The notes: generated by a model not told the origin, from the letters alone. Positions 23,314 through 33,017 are shown, counted from the first letter of the stretch. The stretch: DNA of 33,515 nt from Planctomycetota bacterium (GCA_016190175.1 JACPRC010000036.1:1-33515), one strand, 5' to 3'. Made by a program: numbers and translations.

Positions 23314-24093
23314 ATGGGTAGAAGGGGCGTCGTCCTCTCGTTCTGGGGCGTCCTCGCCTTCGCCGTTTTCGTCGTGGCCGTCTCGACGATCGCGGACCGC
23401 TCGGGCGAAACACCGGCGCGACCGAAAAGGGCGAAGTCCCCGGCGGGGGAGGGGGACCGGACCGACGTCGCCGCGGACCCGACCCGCGCACGCACCACCG
23501 CGAGCTCGTCCGAAACGACGCCGGGATCGGAGACGACGCTGGACTCGGCCGCGGAGGGAGCGCGCCGGCCGGCGAAGCCGATCCTCACGGATTCCCAGGC
23601 GTGGACCCTCCGCACGGCGGGCCGCTATTCGCCCGCGCGTGACGTCGGGAAGGTCTGGCATTCGTGGCCCGAGAAGGAGACGAGGGTCGAGCCGCCGACG
23701 ACCGAGCCGGCGGCCGTCGCGGGCGGATTCGTCCCACCGTCCAAGGGCCTCGCGACGACCGCGACGCCGGAGTCGTCGGCGACGAACGCGACCGAGATCC
23801 CGGAGCCCCCAGCTCCGTCGCCCCAGCGGATCCGCGAGGTCTCTTCGTGGCCCGCGGGAAGCGAGGACACCTTCAACCTGATCGCGGCCCTCCTGGCGAA
23901 TCCGGCGGAGCCTTCCACCCTCAAGCTCATCGTGATCGAGAAGCTCCGCGCCTACCCGGCGGAGCGGGTCGTGCCGATCCTCTCGACGTTCCTCTCGACC
24001 CCCGCGCCCGCGGGCGGGGCCTACACCAAACCCACCGCGGTCAAGGTGCTCTTCGACCACGGCGCGACCGACGCCCTCGCCTCGCTCGCGTAG
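23314..24093 (+). CDS. Membrane-anchored Pro/Thr-rich protein with HEAT-like C-terminus
   Basis: The 259-residue protein has an N-terminal hydrophobic anchor (VVLSFWGVLAFAVFVVAVSTIA), a long low-complexity Pro/Thr/Ser/Ala linker (about 28-175) and a C-terminal helical part (FNLIAALLANPAEPSTLKLIVIEKLRAYPAERVVPILSTFL ... KVLFDHGATDALASLA) that looks like HEAT repeats. The TAG at 24091-24093 cuts off 16 further codons in the same frame (SAADPRVKLAIASLSR, then TGA) that would fit the next HEAT helix, so the gene may once have been slightly longer. Function unknown; operon partner of the TPR and giant surface genes. Confidence 0.7.
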   Translation: MGRRGVVLSFWGVLAFAVFVVAVSTIADRSGETPARPKRAKSPAGEGDRTDVAADPTRARTTASSSETTPGSETTLDSAAEGARRPAKPILTDSQAWTLRTAGRYSPARDVGKVWHSWPEKETRVEPPTTEPAAVAGGFVPPSKGLATTATPESSATNATEIPEPPAPSPQRIREVSSWPAGSEDTFNLIAALLANPAEPSTLKLIVIEKLRAYPAERVVPILSTFLSTPAPAGGAYTKPTAVKVLFDHGATDALASLA

Positions 24094-24147
24094 AGCGCGG
24101 CCGATCCGCGAGTGAAGCTCGCCATCGCGTCTCTCTCGAGGTGACCG

Positions 24148-24999
24148 ATGAGAACGATCCTCTTGCTCATGGCCGGGACGACGATCACCGTCACCTCTTC
24201 GAGCGTCTCGCCCCAGTTCATCTCGCCGAACGGCGACGGGAAGCTGGACCAGGCGACGTACTCGTTCACCCTCTCGGTCCCGACGGGGGATCTCTATCCG
24301 GCGAGTGCCGACCCGACGGCACCGGACGGCGTCTACCGCTGGAAAGCGGGCGGGACGCTCGCAATCGGGAGCGTCCGGACGATCACGGCCTCGTCCGAGC
24401 TCGCGGTCCCCTATCCTTTTGTGGACGACCTCGTCGCGGCGCGCAAGGACGCCAACGATAACGCGCAGATCACGCTCAAGAACGGGACCGAACTGAACGT
24501 CGCAAGCGACACCTCGCGGACCCTACCGGCGGGGAACTACTACCTCACGAAGCTCGACGTGCAGGCGAAGGGGACGCTGGCCGTCTCCGGAAAGGTCGTC
24601 CTCTGGTGCGCGGGGAACGTGAAGTTCGCCGCCGACGCGAAGGTGAACGCGGGCGGCGCGGCGGACCAGCTCTGGATCGTCCAAAGCCGCTGCCCCGCGG
24701 GGGCGCACACGGCGGACAACCAGGTGACGCTCGCGGGGATCTCGTCGGCCGCGGCGGTGATCTACGCGCCGGAGTCGTTCGTGCATCTCGCGGGACAGTC
24801 GAAGCTCGCCGGCGCGATCGTGGGGCGCGACGTGAACCTCGCGGGCACAAGCCGGCTTGACTACTCGGCGCCCTCGACCGCGCCTTTCGAAACGAGCGCG
24901 GCTCTCTTCGCGAAGCGGAGCGTCAAGGTCTCGGGCCAAGCGGTCCTCGCGGGATCGGTCAAGAGCCATGGGAAGATCGTCGTGGAGGGGCAGGGGTAG
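24148..24999 (+). CDS. N-terminal part of a giant surface protein: FlgD-like Ig start and polymer-forming-like beta domain
   Basis: The 283-residue frame starts MRTILLLMAG with GAGGTGA just upstream. It lacks a convincing signal peptide. Residues about 18-42 (SVSPQFISPNGDGKLDQATYSFTLS) are the first half of a FlgD-like Ig domain. Residues about 75-280 form a repetitive beta-rich region (LAVSGKVVLWCAGNVKFAADAKVNAGG ... VHLAGQSKLAGAIVGRDVNLAG ... SVKVSGQAVLAGSVKSHGKIVVEG), similar to polymer-forming surface domains. The TAG at 24997-24999 is in frame with the next 2,450 codons, and the missing second half of the FlgD-like domain (IVWDGKNDAGSVVPDGVY) lies directly after it. This is probably the N-terminal piece of one gene. 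Confidence 0.75.
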   Translation: MRTILLLMAGTTITVTSSSVSPQFISPNGDGKLDQATYSFTLSVPTGDLYPASADPTAPDGVYRWKAGGTLAIGSVRTITASSELAVPYPFVDDLVAARKDANDNAQITLKNGTELNVASDTSRTLPAGNYYLTKLDVQAKGTLAVSGKVVLWCAGNVKFAADAKVNAGGAADQLWIVQSRCPAGAHTADNQVTLAGISSAAAVIYAPESFVHLAGQSKLAGAIVGRDVNLAGTSRLDYSAPSTAPFETSAALFAKRSVKVSGQAVLAGSVKSHGKIVVEGQG

Positions 25000-25050
25000 A
25001 CCCTGGGCCCGAAGGAAGAGGGGGCCTCCCTCCCCGCAAGCCTCCAGATC

Positions 25051-28000
25051 GTGTGGGACGGGAAGAACGACGCCGGCTCGGTCGTCCCCGACGGCGTCTA
25101 CGCGGCGACGCTCACGGCGTTCCTCGTGCGAGAGCGGCGCGCGTGCGGGGCGGCCGGGTTTGCGTCAACCGCGGTCGGTTCGACGGAATCCGCGGCGCCG
25201 CCGGTGACGGTGGACCTCACGCCGCCGGCGATCACGTCGCGCGCGCCCGAGGGGGTCGTGGAGGGGCTCCAGCCAGCGATCTCGGCGACGTGGGCGGATG
25301 CGCTCTCGGGGATCGACGTCTCGTCGGCGAGGCTCTTTCTCGACGGCGCGATCGTCGCGGCGCAGGCGACGGCGGGCGGGATCTCCTTCACGCCCGCGCA
25401 GCCGCTCCAGGCGGGGATCCACACGGTCGAGCTGCGGGTCTCCGACAACGCGGCCAACGAAGCGGTCGCGACATGGCAGTTCACCATCGACTCGACGCCG
25501 CCGGTCCTCCTTCTCTCGCCGGCCGATGGCCAGCCGATCGACGATCGGAAACCCACGCTCGTGGCGACCTACTTCGACCCGATGCCGGGCTCCGGCATCG
25601 ACACTGCGACCTTTAAGGCGTGGCTCGACGGCGTGGACGTCACGGCGAAGTTCGCGGTCGGAGCAGGTCAGGCGACGTGGATGACGACGGAGAGCCTCGC
25701 GGACGGGCCGCACATCTTTGCGGCGCGCATCGCCGACAAGGCGGGGAACGTCGCGGAGAAGACGAGCCTCTTCCGCATCGCCTCGGTTCTCGCGACGGTG
25801 GGAAGCTCAGGCGGGACGCTCTCGGTGACCGACCTGGCGAACCCGATCTCGGGGTCGAGCCTTTCGATCCCCGAGGGGGCGCTCACGCAGACGATTGCCT
25901 TCTCGATCGAGCTCGTGGCCGGCCCGATCGCATTCCCGCCGGGGTTCGTCCCGGCGGGGCCGGTCGTGGATTTTCGGCCGAGCGTGAGATTCGTCCAGCC
26001 GGTGATGGTGGCGATCCCGTACTCGGACGCCGTGGCGCAGACGACGGGAGTGCCCGAGGCGGGGCTCAAGCTCCTCAGGTTCGATGTTGCCTCCGCCACT
26101 TGGATCCTCGTGCCCATCAGCCATATCGACACGGTGAGCAACCTAGTCTACGCTCAGGTGACCGAACTGGCCGGCGTCGAGTTCGGCGTCGCGGGCCAGA
26201 TCGCCGATGCGCAACAAGGCGCGGTTACCGCGGTCCCCGCCCAGCTCCCGGCCGACGGTTTCTCGACCTCTGTCATCACGGTGACACCGAAGGACATGGA
26301 GGGGAATCTCCTCGGGCCGAACCAGAGTGTGACGGTTTCCGTCGTGGGAGTCGGCACGGTCAGTCCCGTGCAGGACCTCGGGAACGGGAACTATCAGGCC
26401 TTCCTGAACTCGCTGGACGGTGGCGGGTCCAAAGTGCAGGCGACGGTGAACGGGATCCTCCTGGCCACGCAGCCCGATGTCGTTTTCCTCCCGGCCTATC
26501 CGGACCTCTTCTCGCTGGAGGGGTACACCAGCCCGCTCGAGGCGGGGGTGGCGTCGGATCTGACGATCACAGCGAAGCTCGCATCCGGCGCCGTTCTCAC
26601 GACCTTCACGGGGGTGGTCGCGATCCACCTGACGGGGACAAAGGACGCGGCGGGCACGTCGATCTACCCGGAGAGCTTCCTGGCGGTCTTCACGGAATCC
26701 GCGCAGGGCGTGCTCGTGCTCCCGAACGCGATCGTCTTCGCGCAGGCGGGGATCCAGCAGGTGAAGGTGATGCTGTTGGCCAAGCCGGAGGTGGTCGGAC
26801 TGGCGCAGGTCGTGGTGGGGATGGGGTCGGATGCGACCCTGACGAGGATCGCAGGAGACAATCAAGCGGGTGCGGCGGGCACGCTCCTCTCGCAGCCGCT
26901 CGTGACGCGCGTCACGGATCTCTTCGGGAACCCGATCGCGGGGGCGACGGTGAACTACCAAGCGGCGAGCGGCGGGGCGGTATTCGTGACGGGGACAGCA
27001 GGCGGAGGCATCTCCGGTGTTATCACGAAGATAGCGGGGGGATTGGTTGACGGGGGTCCGGCAACCGATGCACCGCTGGCCATTATGGAGTGGGTAAACC
27101 AAGTCTTCGCCGGAATAGCAAGCGACTCATCGGGAAGCCTCTTCATTGCGGACAACTACCATCACGTGATCAGGAACGTAAGTTCCTCCGGAACGATCTC
27201 CACGGTTGCCGGTTCCGGCATGCTCGGCTACTCCGGAGATGGGGGGCCGGCTCTCGGCGCCCGGTTCTGGGGACCCGCAGGTCTCTGGCGCGACGCATCC
27301 GGCAACTTGTACATCGCCGATCTGGGCAACTACCGGGTTCGGCGGGTGAGTGCGGGAGGGATCGTCACCACCTTCGCTGGTACCGGCGAGACGGGGTTCG
27401 GAGGAGATGGTGGTCCGGCGACCTCGGCCCCATTGGTTCCCTCGGCAGTTTCAGGCGATAGCCAAGGCCGGATCTATGTCTGCGATGCACTGAACGGGCG
27501 TATCCGTCGCATCGACCAGAATGGAACGATCACTACTGTTGCGGGCGGAGGGTCCAACAACCCCAGCGCGGGAGGACAGGCGACCTCCGCATCACTCTCG
27601 CTTCCGTTCAGCATTGCTCTTTCGGGCGACATCCTCTTGTATCTGACGGATAGGGTCGCGAGCACCGGGCAACAGCGCGTGCTGCGCGTGGACCTCTCGT
27701 CCGGAACAATCTCCGTCCTGACTACGTTTCCCGTCTCTGCCACCCCCAGCAACATGGGTATTGGCATCTCTACCGATGCAGGCGGCAACGTCCTGGCAGC
27801 CGTATCGGGGCTGCATCGCGTGTACAAGATCACTCCCGCAGGAACAATGTCGGTTTTCGCCGGGACGGGTGTTGCGGGTTTTTCCGGCGACGGAGGACTC
27901 GCGACGGCGGCGAAACTGCGTGAACCGAGTGGGGTTGCAGTTGGACCATCCGGATCCGTTTACATTGCTGACTCAAAGAACCTTCGCATCCGGCAGGTGA

Positions 28001-31000
28001 ATGCGGCCGGTGTCATCTCGACAGCGGCGGGAAACGGCACGTATGCATACGGCGGCGACAACGGCCCGGCCACGAACGCGGCAATCTCCGGCGGCGACTT
28101 GGTAGCCGACGGCCTCGGGAACATCTACATCGCCGACGAGGAGAACCACCGCATCCGCAGGATAGGCACGAACGGGATCATCACGACGATCGCAGGGAAC
28201 GGTGTTGCGGGATCGACAGGGGATGGCGGACCCGCCACATCGGCCAGTGTCGCCTATCCCAGATCCGTCGCGCTGGATCCCTTGGGGAATCTCTACTTCG
28301 CGGAAGGCCGTTCTTCCTTCTTCAAGGTCCGAAAGATCAACCCCAGCGGGACCATCTCCACGATCCCGAACCTGGCCCGCATGGTGGACCTGGCGGTAGA
28401 CGCGGCGGGGGACCTCTATGCAGCCGACTCGCTCCGTGTGTGGAAGTGGACGCCTTCCACCGGCACAGTCTCGTGGGTGGCGGGTACCGCTACCCCCGGC
28501 TTCTCGGGAGACGGTGGTCCGGCGACGCTGGCGCAGTTTGCGGGGATAACGGAAATCGCGTTGGACGGCACCGGTGCGCTGTGGATCCTCGATGCAGACA
28601 ACGATCGCATCCGGAGGGTCGGCATTGATGGCATTGTCACGACGATCGTAGCCCAGCCCGGGATGACGGCTCTCGCCGCCGACGCCCTGGGAACTCTCTA
28701 TTTCGCGGAGACGGTCTCGACCGGGGTCGGCAGCGAAACGGCCTCCGTCCTCAAATGCCGCACTCCGGACGGCTCCACCACTACCATCGCCGGCAACGGC
28801 CAGGCCGACGGCACGGGAGACGGAGGAACTTCACTCGAAGCCTCCCTGACGGGGGTGACGAGTCTCTCGCTCGACTCGCAAGGGAGTCTTCTGCTCATGG
28901 ATGAGGCCCAGGACGTCGCACTTGCCCGCATCCGCAGGATCACGTTCGGCGCCGCATCTGCTTACCAGACTGCAGCGACCGTTTCCGCCATGACCGACGC
29001 CAACGGCCTCGCCGTCTCGCCCCCCATCCTCCTGCCGACTACCGCGGGCGCAAGCACGATCACGGCAAGTGTGACGGGGCTCGCGTCGGTCACTTTCACC
29101 GTCACCGCCGTCGCGGCGGCCCAAGCCCCAGCCGCGCCTGTCATCCTCGGCCCGACGAACGGAAGCACCGTGAGCACCGCGACTCCCACCGTCTCGGGCA
29201 CGGGCATATCGGGGCTTGTCGTGACGGTTCTTGCCGACGGCGTGCCTGTCGGATCGGGGCTCGTGGCCAACGGCGCCTGGAGCTTCCCGAGCGCGCCGCT
29301 GGCGGCCGGCGCCCACACGCTCGTAGCCTATGCGGTGGACGCCTCGGGCGTCAGCTCGATCGCGTCGGCGCCCGTGACTGTGACGATCTCGGTCTCGCCG
29401 CTGCCCGTCCCGACGCTCGCGGCCAGCCTCACACGAACAAACGACGGCACTCCGGCGATCCAGGGGGTGGCGGCGCCGCTGGCCACGATCCTGGTCTACG
29501 CGAACGGGATGTTCGTCGGCGCCGCGAATGCGGACAGTTCGGGGGCGTGGCTCCTCGCCGACACGATGATCGCCCTCCCCGACGGCGTCTACGCGATCAC
29601 CGCGGTGACGCAGGTGGGCGGGGTCTTCTCCGCCGCCTCGGATGCGGCCCTGCTCATTGTGGACTCGGTTTCGGCCGCAATCGAGTTCACCTCTCCGGCG
29701 TCTAATGTCGTAGTGAGTGCGATGCCTGTGATCGGCTTCACGATGACGGACACCGGGTCGGGCCCCGATCCTGCGAGCCGGAAGCTGGAGGCTGTGAACG
29801 CCGGAGAGACGACGGATCTGACCGAGTTCGCCGCCGTGACGCTGAATGACGCGGTCAACGGGAAGATCGCCGTGACCGCCAGCGTCCCGTGGGGCGCGGT
29901 CCAGGATGGCTTCATTACCTTGCGGGCGTCGGGGGCGGACCTGGCGGGCAATGGGCCGAGCATTGCGGATCGCGCGTTTGTCCTGGATCGTTCCGGACCA
30001 ACGATCCTCCTCGCGACACCGGCCCCCGAGGGGCAGGTGTCGTCCTCCAGCGTGGCGTTGGAAGCGACCGTTTCCGACGCGGTATCTGGCGTTGTGGATC
30101 AATCGATCATGGTCCGGCTCAACGGCGTGGAGGTGACCTACCTGGTCCAGCGGGCGGCAGGCTCCAGTAACTTCATGGGAGTCCCGAGCAGCGTCTCCCT
30201 CTCCGGGACTCTTCCCGCCAATGTTGGGCAGAACGAGCTGGTGGTCGTCGCCGCTGACCTGGCGGGAAACTCGACAAGCCAGACCTTCCGCTTCAGCGCG
30301 TCCGCGGGAGGCGCGATGACGAGGATCGTCGTGACCTCGAGTGCAGGCCTCGCCGTCACCGCGTCGAGCCGGTTCGACTTGATCCTTGTGGCGGTGAACG
30401 AGTCGAATGCCGTGGCCGGCGCTTTCACCGGCACGGTGCAGTTGAGCGCATCGGATCTCGGAGCGAACTTCCCTGCGGTCGCGGTCTTCGCCCCGGAGGA
30501 CGCGGGGGTGATCGCAATCCGGGACGCGTCCTTCGCGACGCCCGGGGAGCAGAGCGTGGCGGCGATCTCGCCCGCGGCGAGCGGCATTGGTAGATTCTAT
30601 GTCCAGCCCAACCCGATGGATGGGCCGCGGCCCAAGCGGCTGGGGGATCTGGACGGAGACGGCCAAATCGCCCAGTCTGATGTGGACCTCTTGACCACCT
30701 TCCTCCAGAGTACGGCCGCGTTCAATCCCGTTCAGGAGTTGGCCGCCGACATGAACCGCGACGGACTCGTGAACAACCTGGACCTTGCGGCGATCGCGGG
30801 CGCCGCAGGGTCAGTTCTCGCCGACGCGGAGCCGCCGGCGATCCAGTTCGAGTCGCCGAGCAGCGAGAGTGTGGACCGAGAGGACGTGCAGATAAGGGTG
30901 GCATACTCCGATTCGGGGAGCGGTGTGGATACCGCCTCTTTGATCGTCTTCAGCGAGAGGCATCTCTCGTCGGAGCTGGCCATCGGACCCGGCATGGACG

Positions 31001-32361
31001 TCGTTCGCCGGAGACCGTGGCTCGCGGAGATCGCGGGCGATCGCGCGGTGATCGACTTGCCCCCTCGTTCGGTCTCCATCGGCCCGAACGCGTTCGGGGC
31101 GGCGATTCTCGACACCGCCGGCAACATCGGATTCGCGAAGGCGCAGTTCATCGCCTCGGGGATCGAATACGTGCATCAGGAAGGACGAACGGCGGGGCAC
31201 CAGACGCTGCTGATCGCATCCTTCCGCGCCGATCAGAGCGAGAATGTGGCCGCTTCATGGACGCTGGTGGATGGGGAAGGGTCGCTGACGAACGAGGGGG
31301 TGGATGTCGGCACGAGAACAGCGATGGTGAATCTCCTTCCCGGTCAATTGGGAGGTGTCGACGTCCCGCGCGCGGTGGTTCGCGTCGAGTTGAGCGCGAC
31401 CGGGTCGATCTTCGCGGCGGATGAGGGGATCGTACGTCGGGAGCCCAACAACGGCAGACCCGGCCCGAAGCAAGTCACGGGCGGTTTCGCCGCGCCGGGG
31501 GAGACCCCAGTGGCGACCATCGAGCTGTCTCCAGGCTACGGCACGATTACGGGGAGCAAGGCGAACAAGGGCGACATCACACAGAACAATGCACCGGAAG
31601 GGGGGAAGGTAGTCCAACCCGTTTCAGTCTCGGTCACGTCCGGCGGAGAGAGGATCTCCATCCGGTTTACGGTTCCCGCGAATGCGCCGGAGGGATGGTA
31701 CTGGTTCCGAGTCCCGATCAGCATCGAGTGGCGCGACTCCGGGCGCAACGAGCGGGCTCCAATAAGTCTCGACATCCCCGTGTCGATCTACATCACGAGA
31801 GACGGTGGCGCCCTGTCGCCCAGCAAGCTGATCGACGACAACCTCGCCAAGATCGAGAAGTGGATTCAGCAGAACGAGAACGGCCCCGACAATGAGAAGG
31901 CCAAGCTGGCGATACAGCTTAAACAGGTGCTCGATAAGGTGAAGGCCGCCAGGGATCCTGAGTTCCCGCTATTCACGACGACTTCTGATACCGCTCTCGC
32001 GACCGAAGGGGACAAGGTGAGCACACATTCCGGGAAGACCAAGCACCCGATGAAGGATGGGCTCAACCTTGTCACGATGAGGCTCAGCCCCCAGGCGTTT
32101 CGCGACGAGAAGACCAAGTTGAGGACCATGCTCCACGAGTTGCGCCACGCGCTCTACTACGTCGAGGTGAACGAAGAGGTGGAGAAGCTGCGAGGGAACA
32201 CAACAGACGAGGAGAAGAAGAAGAAGATCACCGCAAAGAGCCTGGATGGGGACGAGGACGGGATCCTCGACAAGGCCGACAAGGACCCGGGGACATTCGA
32301 CGACAGCGAAAAGGGCGCCCACGAATTCGAGGAGAAGTATGCAAAGGCCATGGGTCTTTGA
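25051..32361 (+). CDS. Giant multidomain surface protein: Ig-like, NHL propeller, dockerin and C-terminal HExxH domain
   Basis: The frame has 2,436 codons from the GTG at 25051, but it is open back to the TAG at 24997 and has no ribosome binding site or signal, so it most likely continues the preceding frame. In order: end of a FlgD-like Ig domain; Ig-like domains (about 45-245, DSTPPVLLLSPADG, DKAGNVAEK); a ZU5-like segment (about 250-330); an invasin-like domain (about 390-475); an invasin/Big_1-like domain split by NHL repeats (about 656-1300, GDGGPATSA/LYIADxxNxRIRR motifs); several Ig-like domains; a dockerin-like pair (about 1864-1920, GDLDGDGQIAQSDVDLL ... DMNRDGLVNNLDLAAI); and a C-terminal domain with HELRH (H2362, E2363, H2366) and a DGDEDGILD calcium-type loop. 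It is probably secreted, adhesive and toxin-tipped. Confidence 0.85.
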   Translation: MWDGKNDAGSVVPDGVYAATLTAFLVRERRACGAAGFASTAVGSTESAAPPVTVDLTPPAITSRAPEGVVEGLQPAISATWADALSGIDVSSARLFLDGAIVAAQATAGGISFTPAQPLQAGIHTVELRVSDNAANEAVATWQFTIDSTPPVLLLSPADGQPIDDRKPTLVATYFDPMPGSGIDTATFKAWLDGVDVTAKFAVGAGQATWMTTESLADGPHIFAARIADKAGNVAEKTSLFRIASVLATVGSSGGTLSVTDLANPISGSSLSIPEGALTQTIAFSIELVAGPIAFPPGFVPAGPVVDFRPSVRFVQPVMVAIPYSDAVAQTTGVPEAGLKLLRFDVASATWILVPISHIDTVSNLVYAQVTELAGVEFGVAGQIADAQQGAVTAVPAQLPADGFSTSVITVTPKDMEGNLLGPNQSVTVSVVGVGTVSPVQDLGNGNYQAFLNSLDGGGSKVQATVNGILLATQPDVVFLPAYPDLFSLEGYTSPLEAGVASDLTITAKLASGAVLTTFTGVVAIHLTGTKDAAGTSIYPESFLAVFTESAQGVLVLPNAIVFAQAGIQQVKVMLLAKPEVVGLAQVVVGMGSDATLTRIAGDNQAGAAGTLLSQPLVTRVTDLFGNPIAGATVNYQAASGGAVFVTGTAGGGISGVITKIAGGLVDGGPATDAPLAIMEWVNQVFAGIASDSSGSLFIADNYHHVIRNVSSSGTISTVAGSGMLGYSGDGGPALGARFWGPAGLWRDASGNLYIADLGNYRVRRVSAGGIVTTFAGTGETGFGGDGGPATSAPLVPSAVSGDSQGRIYVCDALNGRIRRIDQNGTITTVAGGGSNNPSAGGQATSASLSLPFSIALSGDILLYLTDRVASTGQQRVLRVDLSSGTISVLTTFPVSATPSNMGIGISTDAGGNVLAAVSGLHRVYKITPAGTMSVFAGTGVAGFSGDGGLATAAKLREPSGVAVGPSGSVYIADSKNLRIRQVNAAGVISTAAGNGTYAYGGDNGPATNAAISGGDLVADGLGNIYIADEENHRIRRIGTNGIITTIAGNGVAGSTGDGGPATSASVAYPRSVALDPLGNLYFAEGRSSFFKVRKINPSGTISTIPNLARMVDLAVDAAGDLYAADSLRVWKWTPSTGTVSWVAGTATPGFSGDGGPATLAQFAGITEIALDGTGALWILDADNDRIRRVGIDGIVTTIVAQPGMTALAADALGTLYFAETVSTGVGSETASVLKCRTPDGSTTTIAGNGQADGTGDGGTSLEASLTGVTSLSLDSQGSLLLMDEAQDVALARIRRITFGAASAYQTAATVSAMTDANGLAVSPPILLPTTAGASTITASVTGLASVTFTVTAVAAAQAPAAPVILGPTNGSTVSTATPTVSGTGISGLVVTVLADGVPVGSGLVANGAWSFPSAPLAAGAHTLVAYAVDASGVSSIASAPVTVTISVSPLPVPTLAASLTRTNDGTPAIQGVAAPLATILVYANGMFVGAANADSSGAWLLADTMIALPDGVYAITAVTQVGGVFSAASDAALLIVDSVSAAIEFTSPASNVVVSAMPVIGFTMTDTGSGPDPASRKLEAVNAGETTDLTEFAAVTLNDAVNGKIAVTASVPWGAVQDGFITLRASGADLAGNGPSIADRAFVLDRSGPTILLATPAPEGQVSSSSVALEATVSDAVSGVVDQSIMVRLNGVEVTYLVQRAAGSSNFMGVPSSVSLSGTLPANVGQNELVVVAADLAGNSTSQTFRFSASAGGAMTRIVVTSSAGLAVTASSRFDLILVAVNESNAVAGAFTGTVQLSASDLGANFPAVAVFAPEDAGVIAIRDASFATPGEQSVAAISPAASGIGRFYVQPNPMDGPRPKRLGDLDGDGQIAQSDVDLLTTFLQSTAAFNPVQELAADMNRDGLVNNLDLAAIAGAAGSVLADAEPPAIQFESPSSESVDREDVQIRVAYSDSGSGVDTASLIVFSERHLSSELAIGPGMDVVRRRPWLAEIAGDRAVIDLPPRSVSIGPNAFGAAILDTAGNIGFAKAQFIASGIEYVHQEGRTAGHQTLLIASFRADQSENVAASWTLVDGEGSLTNEGVDVGTRTAMVNLLPGQLGGVDVPRAVVRVELSATGSIFAADEGIVRREPNNGRPGPKQVTGGFAAPGETPVATIELSPGYGTITGSKANKGDITQNNAPEGGKVVQPVSVSVTSGGERISIRFTVPANAPEGWYWFRVPISIEWRDSGRNERAPISLDIPVSIYITRDGGALSPSKLIDDNLAKIEKWIQQNENGPDNEKAKLAIQLKQVLDKVKAARDPEFPLFTTTSDTALATEGDKVSTHSGKTKHPMKDGLNLVTMRLSPQAFRDEKTKLRTMLHELRHALYYVEVNEEVEKLRGNTTDEEKKKKITAKSLDGDEDGILDKADKDPGTFDDSEKGAHEFEEKYAKAMGL

Positions 32362-32429
32362 ATGGGTCGCACTGGAGTTGCGAGGCACTTGGTGTCCCCG
32401 CGGCGCCGGCAGCGGGATGTCCTAATCGT

Positions 32430-33017
32430 ATGAAGCGGTGGGCGATCAGTCTTGGTCTGTCTGCCATCCTGGCGCTCCTTCTTGGAGGAGCCTATTTCCG
32501 TCACCGGGCGGCAGGTGGCCGGGCCGACCGGCTGGGCGGCACTTCTTCTGAACGCCGACCGCCTTCTCATGGCCCGGCTTCGGCCCCGGAAACGCGAGAG
32601 ATTGAGTCCAAGCGCTCCATTCCGCCGGAAACGCTGGATGAGAGTCTAGGGGAGAAGGAGAGCACCAAGGAGGAGCGATTCGCCCACATTTTCGCCGAGT
32701 GCGATACGGTGATCAGACGTCAACGCGACGCGGCTGGAGACGTTTATGACTTTCTCTGGCACCGGAAGGCAAATGAGGAGGTGTTGGAGTCGTTGATTTA
32801 CGAGGGTTTCAGCATCAGGAAGGCAATGCGTCAAGAGAGGGACCGTTGCATCAACGACGGTGGCGTCCTGTTCGGCAGTTCGGTATTCCATGATCAAGTG
32901 CGCACGATCATGGCGCAGACGGACGCGACAGTTCTCCCGCTGCTTGAACCGGCTCTGCGGGCGCGATATTTGGAACGGCGAAACTACTATCACGAGCAGA
33001 TTTGCAAGGTGCCGTAG
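32430..33017 (+). CDS. Membrane-anchored small protein, candidate immunity/partner of the giant protein
   Basis: The 195-residue protein from the ATG at 32430 has one N-terminal transmembrane segment (WAISLGLSAILALLLGGAYF), a charged Ser/Pro-rich linker, and a C-terminal helical domain rich in Arg/Glu (ERFAHIFAECDTVIRRQRDAAGDVYDFLWHRK ... YLERRNYYHEQICKVP). GC content is visibly lower than in most of the window, as it is in the last kilobase of the giant gene. It follows that gene by 68 bases. The layout of a peptidase-like C-terminus then a small membrane protein is like toxin-immunity pairs, but no family is recognised. The ribosome binding site is weak. Confidence 0.65.
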   Translation: MKRWAISLGLSAILALLLGGAYFRHRAAGGRADRLGGTSSERRPPSHGPASAPETREIESKRSIPPETLDESLGEKESTKEERFAHIFAECDTVIRRQRDAAGDVYDFLWHRKANEEVLESLIYEGFSIRKAMRQERDRCINDGGVLFGSSVFHDQVRTIMAQTDATVLPLLEPALRARYLERRNYYHEQICKVP

